Assembly: GCA_030035585.1 (NCBI GenBank)
Contig: CM057469.1
Location: forward strand, 115,546,650-115,610,649
Direction: 5' to 3'
Length of the DNA: 64,000 nt
Source of the DNA: Dugong dugon
Lineage: Eukaryota > Chordata > Mammalia > Sirenia > Dugongidae
The notes under the pieces were generated by a model. That model was given only the letters and a program-made list of their open reading frames with translations. It did not search any database and was not told where the DNA came from. The position numbers and the translations under genes were made by a program. Below are positions 1 through 11,155 of this stretch, piece after piece (positions within the stretch are counted from its first letter, which is position 1; every line of letters starts with the position of its first letter).

Positions 1-1965
1 GTTCCTGACAGAAGTATAATGCTTATAGAAAACTAAACGCTGCATAGTTATTGGCCTTGACCCCTGTATGACCTGTTTTTCTGGGAAACCAGCCTGGGAA
101 ACATATGAGCAGAAAGCCTTCTTTCACTGAGACTTGAGGCCCACACTGATACCAACTTTTATATCTAAAAGGTAGGCCAAGGTTTCTCCAGTTATTCCAG
201 CCTTACAAGAAATTAGTTCCAAGATGTAAAAGTAACTATAGAAGAAAAGGTAAAGAAAAAAAGAAGCAAGACTGTTTAATTTCTTTAGCTCTTCCACCAA
301 CAACTTCAGCATTATGATTCAATTTTCAGTCTATGACTCATACTAGAACGTATCTTTGTGTGTGTGTGTGCGTGTGTGTGTGTGTAACTGCTCTTCTTAA
401 GACCGGTGCGTGTTTACAAAGCTATTACTGATTAATATTTCACTTTGGTTGATGAGTATGGATATTTGAAATATTTCTTAAAGAAAGTTGTTTCTGATAA
501 CTGTGCAAAGTGGAGGTCTCAGGTAATTTTGACTGTGATTTTATAACACAACTCTATTTTAAGAAACAGAGAGGCTGAACAACATCACTTAAATTCATGC
601 CAAGAGTCATAGGAATATTCTGATATATGAGGTGAAGTTCTTTTTTATCTACTCACTTCCACCCTGTCCAGAAAATGATAGAAAATGAATAAAAACATGA
701 TAAAACCCAAAAGTCAAGGAGAATGAAATGGGTTGTAAATGGGTGTGGGCTGTTTTGGGAGGTACTGGGCACAGAGGTGCAAGGTCAGGTGAGAAAATTA
801 TGCACATTTCAAAAAGATGGAAAAGAGGTGGAAGCTGTTAACAGATGAATCAAATCAGAATATTTTAAAATCCAGGACACTTGTAGAAAACAAAAACTCT
901 GGAGAAAGGAAAACCTCAATGAGACTTGGGCTGAACATATAAGAATATGGTCTGAGAAGAGGTAACAAAAAAAGTTCCAGTATTTGAAAGTCTACCAACA
1001 GTATTTTATTAGAACAGCATTCATTGCCTATTCAAAACCAAAAAAGCTTTTCTTTAAATAAATAAGTGTTACTACCTTCAAAAATAACATTGTTGCTATG
1101 GTTATTGGCAAGTCTAGAATAATTCCCTCTTCATTCTTAGCATTTGAGGGGAATCAGAGTAGCACCTAACCTTTCCATTTAATGAAAGCTCAGTAGTCAC
1201 CATGCCAAGACTTCAGTGGAGCCCCAATTTAGTATTCTATTTTAAGGGGAAAATTTTGGTGGAACTTTCATATGCAGTAGCATAGAAGATCTATAGAGAT
1301 ACAAAAAAGTAACTAATAAAGTCTATTTCTCTTAAATAAAAACATATCTAAATATTATAATATCACTTGGAATAGACATATGGCAAGAAGAGAAACACTA
1401 AGATAAACTGGAGAAACAAACTCTTGAACAGAAAATCATTTGGAAATTGTCTAGTTAAAATTTATGTTGTTGTGTGCTATCTAGATGATGGTTTCGGCTT
1501 TGACATGTACGTCATCATTCCCATCTTTATATCCTTTCTGCCCTGCAGAAAATGTGAAAAGATATTATTTTGGCATAAGGAAATTATATAAGTCAGAAAT
1601 ATATATCTGCAGAAAGAAAGAAGAGTGTTGGAGAAGGAATAAATGAATGTAAAAGGAAATCTTTTTTTTTTTCATTTTAATTTAACTAAAAGATGCCTTT
1701 TTTTTTAAAGCAACAATAATATCACTCTATTGCGTAAATGTCACACGTGGGTTAAGTGAAATGAATGATTTCAATGATAGAAGGAATGGGTGGGAGCAAT
1801 TGGGAATATTCTGTATGAGGCATCTGTGCCACATATTAAGCAGTGTAGTGTTATGTGAAGGTGAGCTTAGATTAGTTAAAGATGTGTATTGCAAAATTTA
1901 GATAAAGCAGTAAATTTTTTTAAAAAGGAATATAATTGACATGCTAAGGGAGGAGATAAAGCAGT
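1..1965. other. Unassigned AT-rich intergenic DNA
   Basis: I recognise no gene, exon or named repeat here apart from the (TG)n tract listed separately. The sequence is AT-rich with short A- and T-runs (for example around 1660-1710) and only very short open frames. It may contain ancient, heavily diverged repeats that I cannot identify by eye. Confidence 0.4.
357..387. repeat. (TG)n microsatellite
   Basis: About 30 bases of alternating TG with one CG interruption (tgtgtgcgtgtg). This is a simple dinucleotide repeat with no sign of function. Confidence 0.9.
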
Positions 1966-3010
1966 ATCATATAAAATGCTCAATTCAAAGTAGATAAAGC
2001 AGAAAAAAATAGGAAAAAAATAAAATCATCTAAAACAAAACATTTACAGACATGCTAGATAGTAATCCAATATATACATTATAATTTTCAATAAGAATTA
2101 TCTAAATACAAATATTAAAAACAAATAAAGTCACAGAAGAAAAGGAAAGCAAGACCCAATCATATATTGTCGACAAAAAAAAAATAAAATAAAACTCTCT
2201 TTAAAATAGTATACTCATAAAGTTTATAGGTAAGGGATGGAGAAAAATATACCATGCTACCACTAATCAAAAGAGCTGTAGCAGGAAAAAAAATAGAGAG
2301 CTGTAGTAGGTGTAATATATTTTGACATGGAAGACTTCAGATTAAGGAAGATTATCAGGGATAAAGCGGAATATTACATAACAATAAAGAGATTCAGTCC
2401 TCCAAGAAGATATCACATCCTAACCCTGTATGCAACTAATAACAGATCACCAAAGTAGGCAATGGAAAAAATGATAGAACTGAAAAGAGAAATAAAAAAC
2501 TCCATTATTACAGTTGGATATTTCAACAATCTATTTCAGCAACTGATAAAAATCAATAACTGTGAAATAATAGGGTATAGTTGATCTGAATAGTATTATC
2601 AAACAATTGGATATAGTTGACATTTTTAGAATATTCTGTCCAACAGCAGTAGAAAACACATTCTTCTCCAGCTCACATGGAACACTCACAAAGATACCCC
2701 ACATTCTAAACCATAAAACACACCTTGACAAATTTCAAAGAATAGATATTATGCAAAGTATGTTATCAGTCCACAGTAGAATTAGATTAGAAATCAATAA
2801 CAAAAGGTAGCAGAAAAATTCCAAAATATTTAGAGATTAAACAACATTTCTAAATAATATATGGGTCAAAAAGAAGACACAAGAGAAACTAAAAAATATT
2901 TTTAATGAAAATGAAACTTCTCAAAATTTCTGGGATGCATAAAACTAGCAAAGAGAAGAAAACAAAATCAGAACAGAAATCAATGAAACATGCAGCATAA
3001 ACATAATAGA
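1966..3010 (+). mobile_element. Old L1 fragment, ORF2 endonuclease region (left part)
   Basis: Plus-strand L1 ORF2 remnant. Diagnostic stretches include gcaagacccaatcatat near 2150 (start of the endonuclease domain) and a decayed translation at 2607-2810 that reads DIVDIFRIFCPTAVENTFFS, matching the L1 endonuclease C-terminal half. It has many stops and frameshifts, so it is a dead, older copy. It is interrupted at 3010 by a younger L1 and resumes at 5265. The 12-bp sequence aaacataataga occurs at both edges (2999-3010 and 5265-5276), which marks the later insertion. Confidence 0.8.
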
Positions 3011-5264
3011 AGGTCTCACACTGCCTGACCTCAGAACCTACTATATAGCTATGGTAGTCAAAACAGATGGGTACTGGTAAAACAACAGACACAAGGACCA
3101 ATGGAACACAATCAAGAACCAAGATGTAAATCCATCCACCTACAGTCACAAGATCTTTGACAAAGGTCGCAAATCAACTAAATGGGAAAAAGTCTTTTTT
3201 AACAAATGCACGCAAAATGGGATGTTCATCTGTAAAAAAAAAAAAAAAAGAAAAAAGAAATGAAACAAGGCCCATACCTCACACCATACACAAAAACTAA
3301 TTAAAAATGGATCAAAGATCTAAATATAAAACCAAAAACTATAAAGATCATAGAAGAAACAATAGGGTCAATGTTAGGGGCCCTAAAATACCCCATAAAC
3401 AGGATACAAACCATAAAGAACAATACACAAACACCAAAAGATAAGCTGAATAACTGATATCTTCTCAAAAATTAAACACTTACGCTTACCAAAAGACTTG
3501 ACCAAAAGAGTAAAAAGAGAACCTACAGACTGGGAAAAAAAATTGGCTATGACAAATACGAGGAAGGTCTAATCTCTAAAATCTATAGGAAAATGCAACA
3601 CATCTACAAGAAAAAAACAAAAATTCAAATTAAAAAATAGGCAAAGGATATGAACAAACACTTCACCAAAGAAGACATTCAGGCAGCTAACAGACATATA
3701 AGGAAATGATCCCGATCACTAGCCATTAGAGAAGTGCAAATCAAAACTACAGTGAGACACAATCTCACCCTGACATTACTGGCACTAATTTAAAAAAAAA
3801 AGAAAAAAAGCAGAAAATAACAAATATTAGAGAGATTGCAGGGATATTGGAACTCATATGCACTGGTGCTGGGAATGAAAAATGGTACAACCATTTTGGA
3901 CAATAATATGGTGTTTCCTTAGAAAGCTAGAAATAGAAACACCATACAATCCAGCAATCCCACTCCTAGGAATATATCCTAGAGAAATAAGAGTCATCAC
4001 ACAAATAGATATATGCACACCCATATACAATGTAGCATTATTCACAATAGCAAAAATATGGAAACAAGCTAAGTGCCCATCAACAGATGAATGGATAAAC
4101 AAACTATGGTGTATACACAATGCAATACTAGGCAACAATAAAGAACAATGATGAATCTGCAAAACATCTCACAACATGGATGAATCTGGAGGACATCATA
4201 CTGAGTGAAATAAGTTAATCACAGAAGGACAAAAGCTGTATGAGACCACTGTTATAAATACTCATGAAAAGGTTTGCACACAGAAAGAAACACTCTTTGA
4301 TGGTTACAAGGGAGGGGAAAGGTGGGGAAGGAAAAGCACTAACTAGAAAATAGATAAGTGGTAACTTTGGTGAAGGATAAGATAGTACACAATACTGGGG
4401 AAGCCAGTACAACTTGACCATGGCAAAATCATAGGAGGCTCATGAACACATCCAAATTTCCACAGAGATCAAATTACTGGGCTGAGTGCTGGGGACCATC
4501 ATCTCAGGGGACACCTAGTTCAATTGGCATAACATAATTTATAAGGAAAATATTCTATATCCTACTTTGGTGAGTAGTATCTGGGGTCTTAAAAGCTTGT
4601 GAGCAACCGTCTAAGACATGTCTACTGGTCCCACCCCATCTGGAGAAAGGGAGAATGAAGAAAACCAAAGACACAAGGGATAGATTAGTATAAAAGACTA
4701 ACGGACCGCAACTACCACAGCCTCCACCAGACTGAGCCCAGCACAACTAGATGGTGCCCAGCTACCACCACCACCGACTGCTCTGACAAGGATCACAATA
4801 GAAGGTCCCATACAGAGTGGGAGAAAAATGTGGAACAAAATTCTAACTCACAAAAAAAGACCAGAATTACTGATCTGACACAGACTAGAGAAACTCTGAG
4901 AGTACAGCCCCTGGATAACTCGGTACTGAAGTCACTCCTGAGGTTTACCCTTTAGCCAAAGATTAGACAGGCCTATAAAACAAACAATAACACACATTTA
5001 GTCTCATAAACATGGTTAGTCTCATAACGAAACTAACCATGTATGAGAGACTAAATGGGCACACCAGCCTAGGGGCAAGGACAAGAAGGTGGGAAGGGAC
5101 AGGAAAGCTGGACGAATGGAAATGGGGAACTCAAGGTTGGGAAGAGGAGAGTGTTGACACTTTGAGGGGTTGGCAACAAATGTTGCAAAACAATATGTTT
5201 TTAATTGTTTAATGAGAAATTAATTTTCTCTGTAAACTTTCACCGAAAGCACAATTAAAAAAAG
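3011..5264 (+). mobile_element. 5'-truncated L1 (elephant-type) inserted in older L1
   Basis: A 2.25-kb plus-strand L1 lacking the 5' UTR, ORF1 and most of ORF2. It begins in the ORF2 C-terminal region (reading [13 protein letters not shown] just after 3011), runs through the ORF2 end near 4150 and a 3' UTR of about 1.1 kb, and ends in a short A-rich tail (caattaaaaaaag). Its 3' UTR closely matches those at 29720-30630 (plus) and 10832-12026 (minus). A 12-bp target duplication, aaacataataga, lies at 2999-3010 and 5265-5276. The host is the older L1 of 1966-6375, so this copy is younger. Confidence 0.88.
3882..4151 (+). pseudogene. L1 ORF2 C-terminal fragment
   Basis: An 89-residue open stretch from the end of L1 ORF2. 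Visible landmarks are the MVQPFW start, the PAIPLLGIYPRE segment and [12 protein letters not shown], which recur in the other L1 copies (29380-29700 plus, 12026-12340 minus). The endonuclease, the reverse transcriptase and the cysteine-rich segment are missing or broken upstream, so it cannot be active. Family assignment is firm; function is lost. Confidence 0.85.
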
Positions 5265-6375
5265 AAACATAATAGAGAAAATAATTTAAATTAAAGCTGA
5301 TAGTTTGAAAAGATGAATAAAATTGATATACTTTTAGCCAGGTTAAATGAAAAAAAAATTTCAATATTGAAATGAAAGAGGGGTAATTATTACTGATTCC
5401 ATAAACATTAAAAATATAAGAAAAGAATAATTTGAACATCTCTATGCCCACCATTTCAAAAATTTATATGAATTGGACCAATTCCTACAAAGACTACTAC
5501 CAATGCTCACGTGGTTCACCTAAAATCAGTAACAAGGGAAAGACTTCCTCTCGTCACACCTATTCAACCTAGTCCTGGAAGTTCTATATAGTGCAATAAG
5601 ACAGGAAAAGGAAACAAGAGCTATACAGATTGAAAAGGATAAAATAAAACTATCTTTATTCTCAGATGACATGATCGTCTATGTAGAAAATTCCAAAAAA
5701 CTAACTACAAATTTCTGGAACTTATAAGTTAGCATAGCAAAATCACACATGACACATGGTTAATTTATAATGTCCATTGATTTCCTATGTTCCAGTAATG
5801 AAAAATTAGAATTTTAATTTTGAAAAAACAATCCTATTTACAACACTCCCCAAAATGAAATATTTAGGTATAACCCTAACAATATATGTACAGGATATTT
5901 TTAAAGAAAACTACAAAACAAGAAAGAGAGATATCAGAGGGGAACTATAAAACTGAAATATATTCCGTGCTCTTGGATTGGAAGATATAATATTTTTAAG
6001 ATATCAATTGTTCCTAACTTGATCTATTGACTCAATTCAATCCTTACAAAATTACAGGAGACTATTTTGTAAATGTTTTCTGATTACAAAGTTTTTATTG
6101 AAATGCAACAGACCTAGTATAGTCAACAAAGTACTTAAAAGGATGAAGCTGAAGGACTCACGCTACCTGATTTCAAGACCTACTATAAGGTTATAGTAAT
6201 AAAGATAATGTGATGTTGGTGAAAGAATAGATGGATAGATCAATGAATCTGAATAGAGGGCACTGAAAGAGACCCACATAAATACAGCCAACTATTTTGG
6301 AGAAAGGAGAAAGGCAATTCAATGGAGAAAAGATAATCTTTTCAACAAATAATGCTGAAATAACAGAATGTTAAT
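5265..6375 (+). mobile_element. Old L1 fragment, reverse transcriptase region (right part)
   Basis: Continuation of the L1 at 1966-3010 after the younger insertion. It covers the linker and reverse transcriptase region. The catalytic box is visible as ttctcagatgacatg (FSDDM) near 5667-5681, followed by the region equivalent to MKYLGI and the C-terminal RTYYKV-like stretch near 6177. There are numerous stops. Compared with the younger copies it is far more diverged, so it is an older L1 lineage. Confidence 0.75.
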
Positions 6376-7821
6376 ATGCAATTTATTCTTCCACGGAATG
6401 CATTATATGTGTTGCACTTTAAAAACCATCACCAAACCGAAGGTCATGTAGAATTCTCCTATGTTTGCTTGAAGAAGTTTTATAATTTTTGGATTTTTCA
6501 CTTAGGTCTATGATATATTTATTATTATTCGTGTGTAAAGTAAGGTCAGTATCTAGGTCCCCCTGCCTCAAAGGGATACAGGTAGCAACTGAAAGAGCAT
6601 CCAAGGGCTAAAGCTGGATTATATTTAACAACAAAATTAATAATTATTGTTTTATAATGCAAAGGATAAAGTAAATATTCAAAAGTCTACATGGGTATAA
6701 CTAAATGTTTGGATAAATAAATGAAAGAGAATAGACAAATCTCCTCCAAATAATTTATAGATTCTCTGCCCATAAGGAGGTTATCATAAATGTGTGCTGC
6801 ACATAATGACTTAGTTCCAAAGAGTACAACATGGAATGGATGCGGGGTCGAGGGGAGTGGAGGGAATGTGAAGCACAGTCGAGAAACCCGACAAACACTA
6901 CCTTAACTTAGGAGATCAATTTAAAAATATATTAGAAAAAATATAATTAAAATAAAAAGACCAACCAAAACTTTTGATGGACTCATATATATTTTATAAG
7001 TTATGACATGCAGGAAGAAGTTTACAATGAAAAACAATAAAACAGAGAACAAGAAATAACATTAAAAATTAAAAGAATGTCTGATAAGAAGAAGAGTTGG
7101 ATGATTTTTGAGAATATCTCCCAGAATTTAAAACTACAATATATTGTTAGAGGACGAGACTCATAGATTATTCCAGGGAGTTAATAATTGATCTAGAGAA
7201 AAAAAAGAAAGAAAATTTATAGAAGGAAATTATCGAAGAGATAACAGAAGATAATTTGCCAGAGATGAAGAACATAAATTAATAGACTGAAAGAATCCAC
7301 TCAGGGACAAGCAGGACAAATGTGGGGTGGGGGAGAAAGTCTATAGTAAGATACACTTTTAACCTTTAGAACATTACAAGTCATTTTGCAGAGAAAGGTG
7401 GAAAAGACAGAACCTAGGTATATACTTATGAATAAGTGATATTGAGGCATGTAGGGAATTGGTCCTAGTGCCAGTGGAAAAGCCTAGAGGCAAACTCAGA
7501 GAGCTTGTCCTCTTTGTGTGGGAATAAAGTCCTGGTGATAGCCTCATAAAGCTGTCCAATGGGGGCTCTTGTACCTGCAGTGCTCTCTCATCACCCTTTC
7601 ATTTATCCCTGAGCAGGCAGATTTTAGAAAGATTTGAGACCTTTGAAACACAGATTCCACAAAGACTCTTTTGAAAACACCAGATGATTTAGAATTATTT
7701 GGACAAGTATATTGTTGAGCAGATACTTTCATTTGCTACGTATGATCATTACAAAAGAGTATATAATATTCTGTCATGACAGCAAGAGAAAGCTGGCAGG
7801 CAGACACAAGAAACACTTAGA
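6376..7821. other. Mostly unassigned intergenic DNA
   Basis: No gene seen. Around 6770-6905 the words agtacaacatgga and gaaacccgacaaacactac resemble an ancient L1M-type 3' region, but I hold this weakly. Around 7200-7270 an A-rich stretch (gaagagataacagaagata) vaguely resembles L1 or HAL1 ORF1. The rest is unassigned. Confidence 0.35.
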
Positions 7822-8265
7822 AAGATGCCGTCAAGTCGACTTCACTCAGAGTGGCCTTATGTACAAGAGAACAAAATGTTGCCCAGTCCTGAGTCATTCT
7901 CACAATTGTTGGCATGTTTGAGTTCCTTGTTGGGGTTATTGGGCTAATCCATCTCACCAAAGATTTTGCTTACCCTTACTGGCCCTCTACTTCACCAAAC
8001 ATGGTGTTCTCCTCCAGTGACTGATCCCTCTTGATGATGTGTCGAAAGCAAGCAAGTCAGACAATGTTCTGTTGTGCTTCATAAGGTTTTAATTGACCAA
8101 TTTTAGTAAGTAGATCGCCAGGCCTTTCTTCCTAATCTGTCATAGTCTGGAAGCTCCGCTGAAACCTATCCATCACAGGTGATCCTGCTGGTGTTTGAAA
8201 AACCAGTGTCATAGTTTCCATATCACAGAAGCATGCAAGTCACCACAGTACAACAAACTGACAGA
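7822..8265 (-). mobile_element. Internally deleted RTE derivative (5' end fused to 3' end)
   Basis: Read on the minus strand, 8265 to about 8130 matches the 5' terminus of the RTE LINE, as also seen at 49310-49455 (shared words include ggaagctccgctgaaacct and cagtacaacaaactgacag). About 8130-8075 matches the RTE/AfroSINE border (agtagatcgccaggccttt). The element then jumps directly to the RTE 3' terminus, 8060-7822 (shared with 41764-41990 and 57858-58085). All coding sequence between is absent. It is either an internal-deletion RTE or a copy of a non-autonomous RTE-powered family. Confidence 0.7.
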
Positions 8266-8269
8266 TTGG

Positions 8270-8400
8270 TGGTGGAAACCAGTTGCCATTGTGTTAATTC
8301 TAACTCGTGGCAACCCCATGTGTCAGAGTAGAATTATCTCCCACAGAATTTTAATTGGTTGGTTTTTCAAAAGTATACCACCAGATCTTTCTTCCAAGAG
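8270..8400 (-). mobile_element. AfroSINE fragment
   Basis: Minus-strand partial AfroSINE. The 3' part is recognisable by aattctaactcgtggcaac and cagagtagaattatctc, which mirror the plus-strand copies (gcagttctactctgtcc and ggaattgact). It abuts the next SINE with no spacer at the tcttccaagag junction. Confidence 0.75.
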
Positions 8401-8545
8401 GGTCCCTGGTGGTGCAGTGGTTAAGCACCTGACTGCTAACCCAAAGGTCGGAGTTTGAATCTACCAGCTACTCAGAAACACTAAGGGGCAGTTCTACTCT
8501 GTCCTGTAGGGTTGCTATGAATTGGAATTGACTCGATGGCAATAG
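8400..8545 (+). mobile_element. AfroSINE (tRNA-derived)
   Basis: Starts with the diagnostic gtccctggtggtgcagtggttaag head. It continues through a tRNA-like B box (cggagtttgaatcta) and ends in the RTE-like 3' segment gaattggaattgactcgatgg. SINEs of this type are transcribed by RNA polymerase III from internal A and B boxes and are thought to be moved by the RTE machinery because their 3' ends resemble it. That role is family knowledge, not visible here. Confidence 0.9.
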
Positions 8546-8552
8546 TTTTCTT

Positions 8553-8636
8553 CCAAGGCACCTCTGGGTGGACTCATACAGCCAACCTTTTGGTTAGCAG
8601 ATGAGTACCTTAACTGTTTGCACCACCCAGGGACTA
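8553..8636 (-). mobile_element. AfroSINE 5' fragment
   Basis: A minus-strand SINE head in which aaccttttggttagcag and caccacccaggga are the reverse complement of the tRNA-like 5' half. It lies tail-to-tail with the plus-strand copy just to its left. Confidence 0.85.
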
Positions 8637-8965
8637 ACAAGGACTTACATAGTTAGAAATGAGAAAATGGAACAATGAATTCGAGTTGAAAAAAATGGCT
8701 TCAGATTTCCATTAGGCCACATGATAATATATAAGAAAACTAATCAGTAATAGGTAAATCAACAATATCATTGGATAAATGAGGTGAAGTGCTGAATTCT
8801 CCCAATGATGAGATAAAAATTGAGAATAGTGATATTTCACTATTTGGACCAACCAGGTCAGGCACCCTGCTGGCACAAATTTGACATAAATTCCTTGGTG
8901 TATTGTTCTTATCTCTGATTATTTCACTGCTTTGATTCAGATTTAGTATGTAAGTGAAAATATTG
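8637..8965. other. Unassigned intergenic DNA
   Basis: About 330 bases with no recognisable repeat or gene, between the SINE cluster and the ERV-L LTR. Confidence 0.4.
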
Positions 8966-9508
8966 TGTCTTAGGCTGGGTTCTCTAGAGAAGCAAAACCA
9001 GTAAAGCATGTAAATATATATATATAGAGAGATTTATATCAAGGAAATGGCTCACAAGATTGTAAAGGCTGAAATGACCCAAGTGCCTGGGTCAGGATAG
9101 AAGCTAGCGAACCCAAGGTCAGCAGGTCAGACAGCAGGGCTCTTGCTCATAGGTTTCAAAGTTCAATGAATCCCAAGACTGGCAGGCAAGATGGCAGGTA
9201 AGCTGCTAACCCAAGTCCCAAGAGTCGGAGGTAGGATAAATGGGAGCCAGCTACAGGATTCAGAGTGAGCAAAAGCCCATGATCTTTGAGAGAAAGTCCA
9301 CTTATATATTTGATGCAGACCACACTCCCAAGGAAACTGCCTTTCAACTGATTGGCTACTCACAGCAGATCCCATCATGGAGGTGATTACATTATATCAG
9401 ATCTTGTCATGGAAGTGATCACATCATCATAGGACTGCCAAACTACATAACAGCCAAACTACTGAGAACCATGACCAGCCAAGTTGACACACAACCCTAA
9501 TGATCACA
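8966..9508 (-). repeat. ERV-L LTR (MLT2-like), minus strand
   Basis: A 543-base LTR that begins TG and ends CA when read on the minus strand. The minus-strand end is the well-known ERV-L pattern of an ATATATAT-rich tract followed by ttctctagagaagc (8980-8995, given in plus orientation), and the minus-strand start has the gtcaacttggctgg motif. A purine-rich stretch (aaggggtggac on the minus strand) sits directly outside the LTR start at 9509-9519. It matches a retroviral polypurine tract and identifies this as a 3' LTR. Confidence 0.8.
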
Positions 9509-9788
9509 GTCCACCCCTTGTCAACCTGGCACCTGTACACATCTCCTTAAACCATGCATAATCTCTGAATAAAGTCAATTAAAAAGTCATACTTGCACTT
9601 AACATGATACAACAAACACACATACAATGGAATATGCAAAAGTATGATTCATACACACACACAAGGCAGAAATACTCATAACAACTATAGTCCTTCTTTC
9701 TGCAACTGATCAAGTGGTCATAACTGGTATTTAGAACTACCTTCTTCCACCACCCATTCCATATTCCGTTTGCCCTCAGCAAGCACCT
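9509..9788 (-). mobile_element. ERV-L 3' internal region
   Basis: Minus-strand continuation upstream of the LTR: polypurine tract, then a short AT-rich 3' internal segment including tggtggaagaaggtag (reverse complement of 9738-9753). This is the usual post-pol tail of ERV-L elements, which lack a functional env. It meets the plus-strand pol piece near 9788 in divergent orientation, which a simple provirus cannot produce. Confidence 0.65.
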
Positions 9789-10123
9789 CGCTAGTCATAA
9801 TTCTTTGCCTGGTGAGATGACCCAAACCTTCATTACTGAAGGGATTGCAGAGATTGCTCCCATCATCAAGGACCTGAAGGATGCAGGGGTGGTGATTACC
9901 ACCACATACCCATTAAACTGCCTATGTGGGCTGTGCAAAAAACAGATGGATTATCAAAAACTTAACAAGGTGGTGACTCCAATTGCAGCTGCTGTTGCAG
10001 ATGTGGCTTCATTGCTTGAGCAAATTAATACATCTCCTGGTACCTGGTATGCAGCTATTGATCTTTTTCTCCATACTTGTTTCAAAGGACCACCAGAGGC
10101 AGTTTGCCTTCAGCTGGCAAGGC
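9789..10123 (+). pseudogene. ERV-L pol fragment (reverse transcriptase, N-terminal part)
   Basis: A remnant of an ancient endogenous retrovirus pol gene. The open part at 9805-10080 encodes reverse transcriptase fingers and palm; a clear landmark is the KLNKVVTPI segment followed by WYAAIDLF. A frameshift near 10065-10085 separates that frame from the next conserved stretch (RQFAFSWQG, about 10095-10122). Pol is then cut by an LTR at 10124. About 22 bases of pol lie between that LTR and the next (10646-10668), and pol resumes at 19152. It is broken and non-functional. Confidence 0.8.
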
Positions 10124-10645
10124 TAGTATCATGGATTGAATGGTGTCCCCAAAAATATCTGTCAACTTGGCGAAGCCATTCCCAGTATTGTGTGATTGTC
10201 CACCATTTAGTCACCTGATATTATTTTCCTATGTGTTATAAATTCTGTCTCTATGACGTTAATAAGATGGAATAAGCGGCAGTTATGTTAATGAGGCAGG
10301 ACTCAATCTACAAGATTAGGTTGTGTTTTAAGTCAATCTCTTCTGAGACATAGAAGAGAGAAGCGAGTAGATAGACATGGGGACCTCATACCACCAGGAA
10401 AACAGCACTGGCAGCATAGCATGTTCTTTGGACCCAGGGTTCCTGCACAGAGAAGCTCCCAGACCTAGGGAAGATTGATAACAAGGACGTTCTTCCAGAG
10501 CTGACAGAAAGAGAAAGCCTTCCTCTGCAGCTGGCACCGTGAATTTGGACTTCTAGTCTCCTGGACTGTGAGAGAATAGTTTTCTCTTTGTTAAAACCAG
10601 CCACTTGTGATGTTTCTGTTACTGAAGCACTAGATAACTAAGACA
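10124..10645 (+). repeat. LTR copy 1 inside ERV-L pol
   Basis: A roughly 522-base solo LTR starting near atggattgaatggtgtcc and ending ctaagaca. Its 3' half (ggacttctagtctcctgga ... tgtgagagaat) has the general layout of ERVL/MaLR LTRs. The same family recurs twice to the right (10669-19151, split, and 19600-19872). The polyadenylation position reads AATAGT, so the signal looks decayed compared with AATAAA in copy 2. Confidence 0.75.
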
Positions 10646-10668
10646 GCCAGTAATACACCTTCAGTCAC

Positions 10669-10831
10669 TGTTATGGATTGAATTGTGTCCCCCCAAAATA
10701 TGTGTCAACTTGGTTAGGTCATGATTCCCAGTATTATGTGGTTGTTTTCCACTTTATGATTGATGAAATTTTCCTATGTGTTGTACACTCTAATCTCTGT
10801 CGTTGGAGCATGGCCTGCATCACTTTTTATC
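10669..10831 (+). repeat. LTR copy 2, 5' part
   Basis: Begins tgttatggattgaattgtg and is clearly homologous to the start of copy 1. It is interrupted at 10831 by the full-length L1 and resumes at 18853. The L1 target duplication catcac(t/c)ttttatc is present at 10818-10831 and 18853-18866 with one mismatch. Only about 23 bases of pol separate it from LTR copy 1. Confidence 0.8.
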
Positions 10832-11155
10832 ATTTTTTAAAATATACGTATATATTTTTTATTGTACTTCAGGTGAAGGTTTACAGAAGAAATAGTTTCT
10901 CATTAAACAATAGTACACATATTATTTTATGACATTGGTTAACAACCCCATGACATGTCAACCCTCTCACTTCTCGAGCTTTTTTTTTTTGTGAAAATAT
11001 ACATAGACAAAGACACACCACTTCAAAAATTTATACATGCGCAGTTCAGAGACATAGACTACACTCTTCCAATTGTACTGCTATTCTCACTTTAGACGAA
11101 GGTTTACAGAACAAAATAGTTTATCACTGAACAGTTAGTACACATGATGCCCTAT
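10832..11155 (-). repeat. Composite L1 3' tail (three 3'-end modules)
   Basis: In plus orientation there are three successive blocks. Module a is about 10860-10980 (ggtgaaggtttacag ... tctcgagct). Module b starts after a T-run at 10981 (gtgaaaatatacatagaca ... ctattctcac). Module c starts near 11091 (gacgaaggtttacagaac) and leads into the normal 3' UTR. Modules a and c are homologous L1 3' ends; b belongs to a different L1 3' end. The same a-b-c order recurs at 42181-42600 and 63381-63756. Confidence 0.8.

Noticed and set aside
7374..7921. Several 60-70 residue frames
   Set aside because: No domain, no conservation visible, part overlaps the RTE derivative.
8400..8545. tRNA gene suggested by A/B-box-like words
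   Set aside because: The sequence is a SINE head derived from a tRNA, followed by non-tRNA SINE body; no intact cloverleaf.
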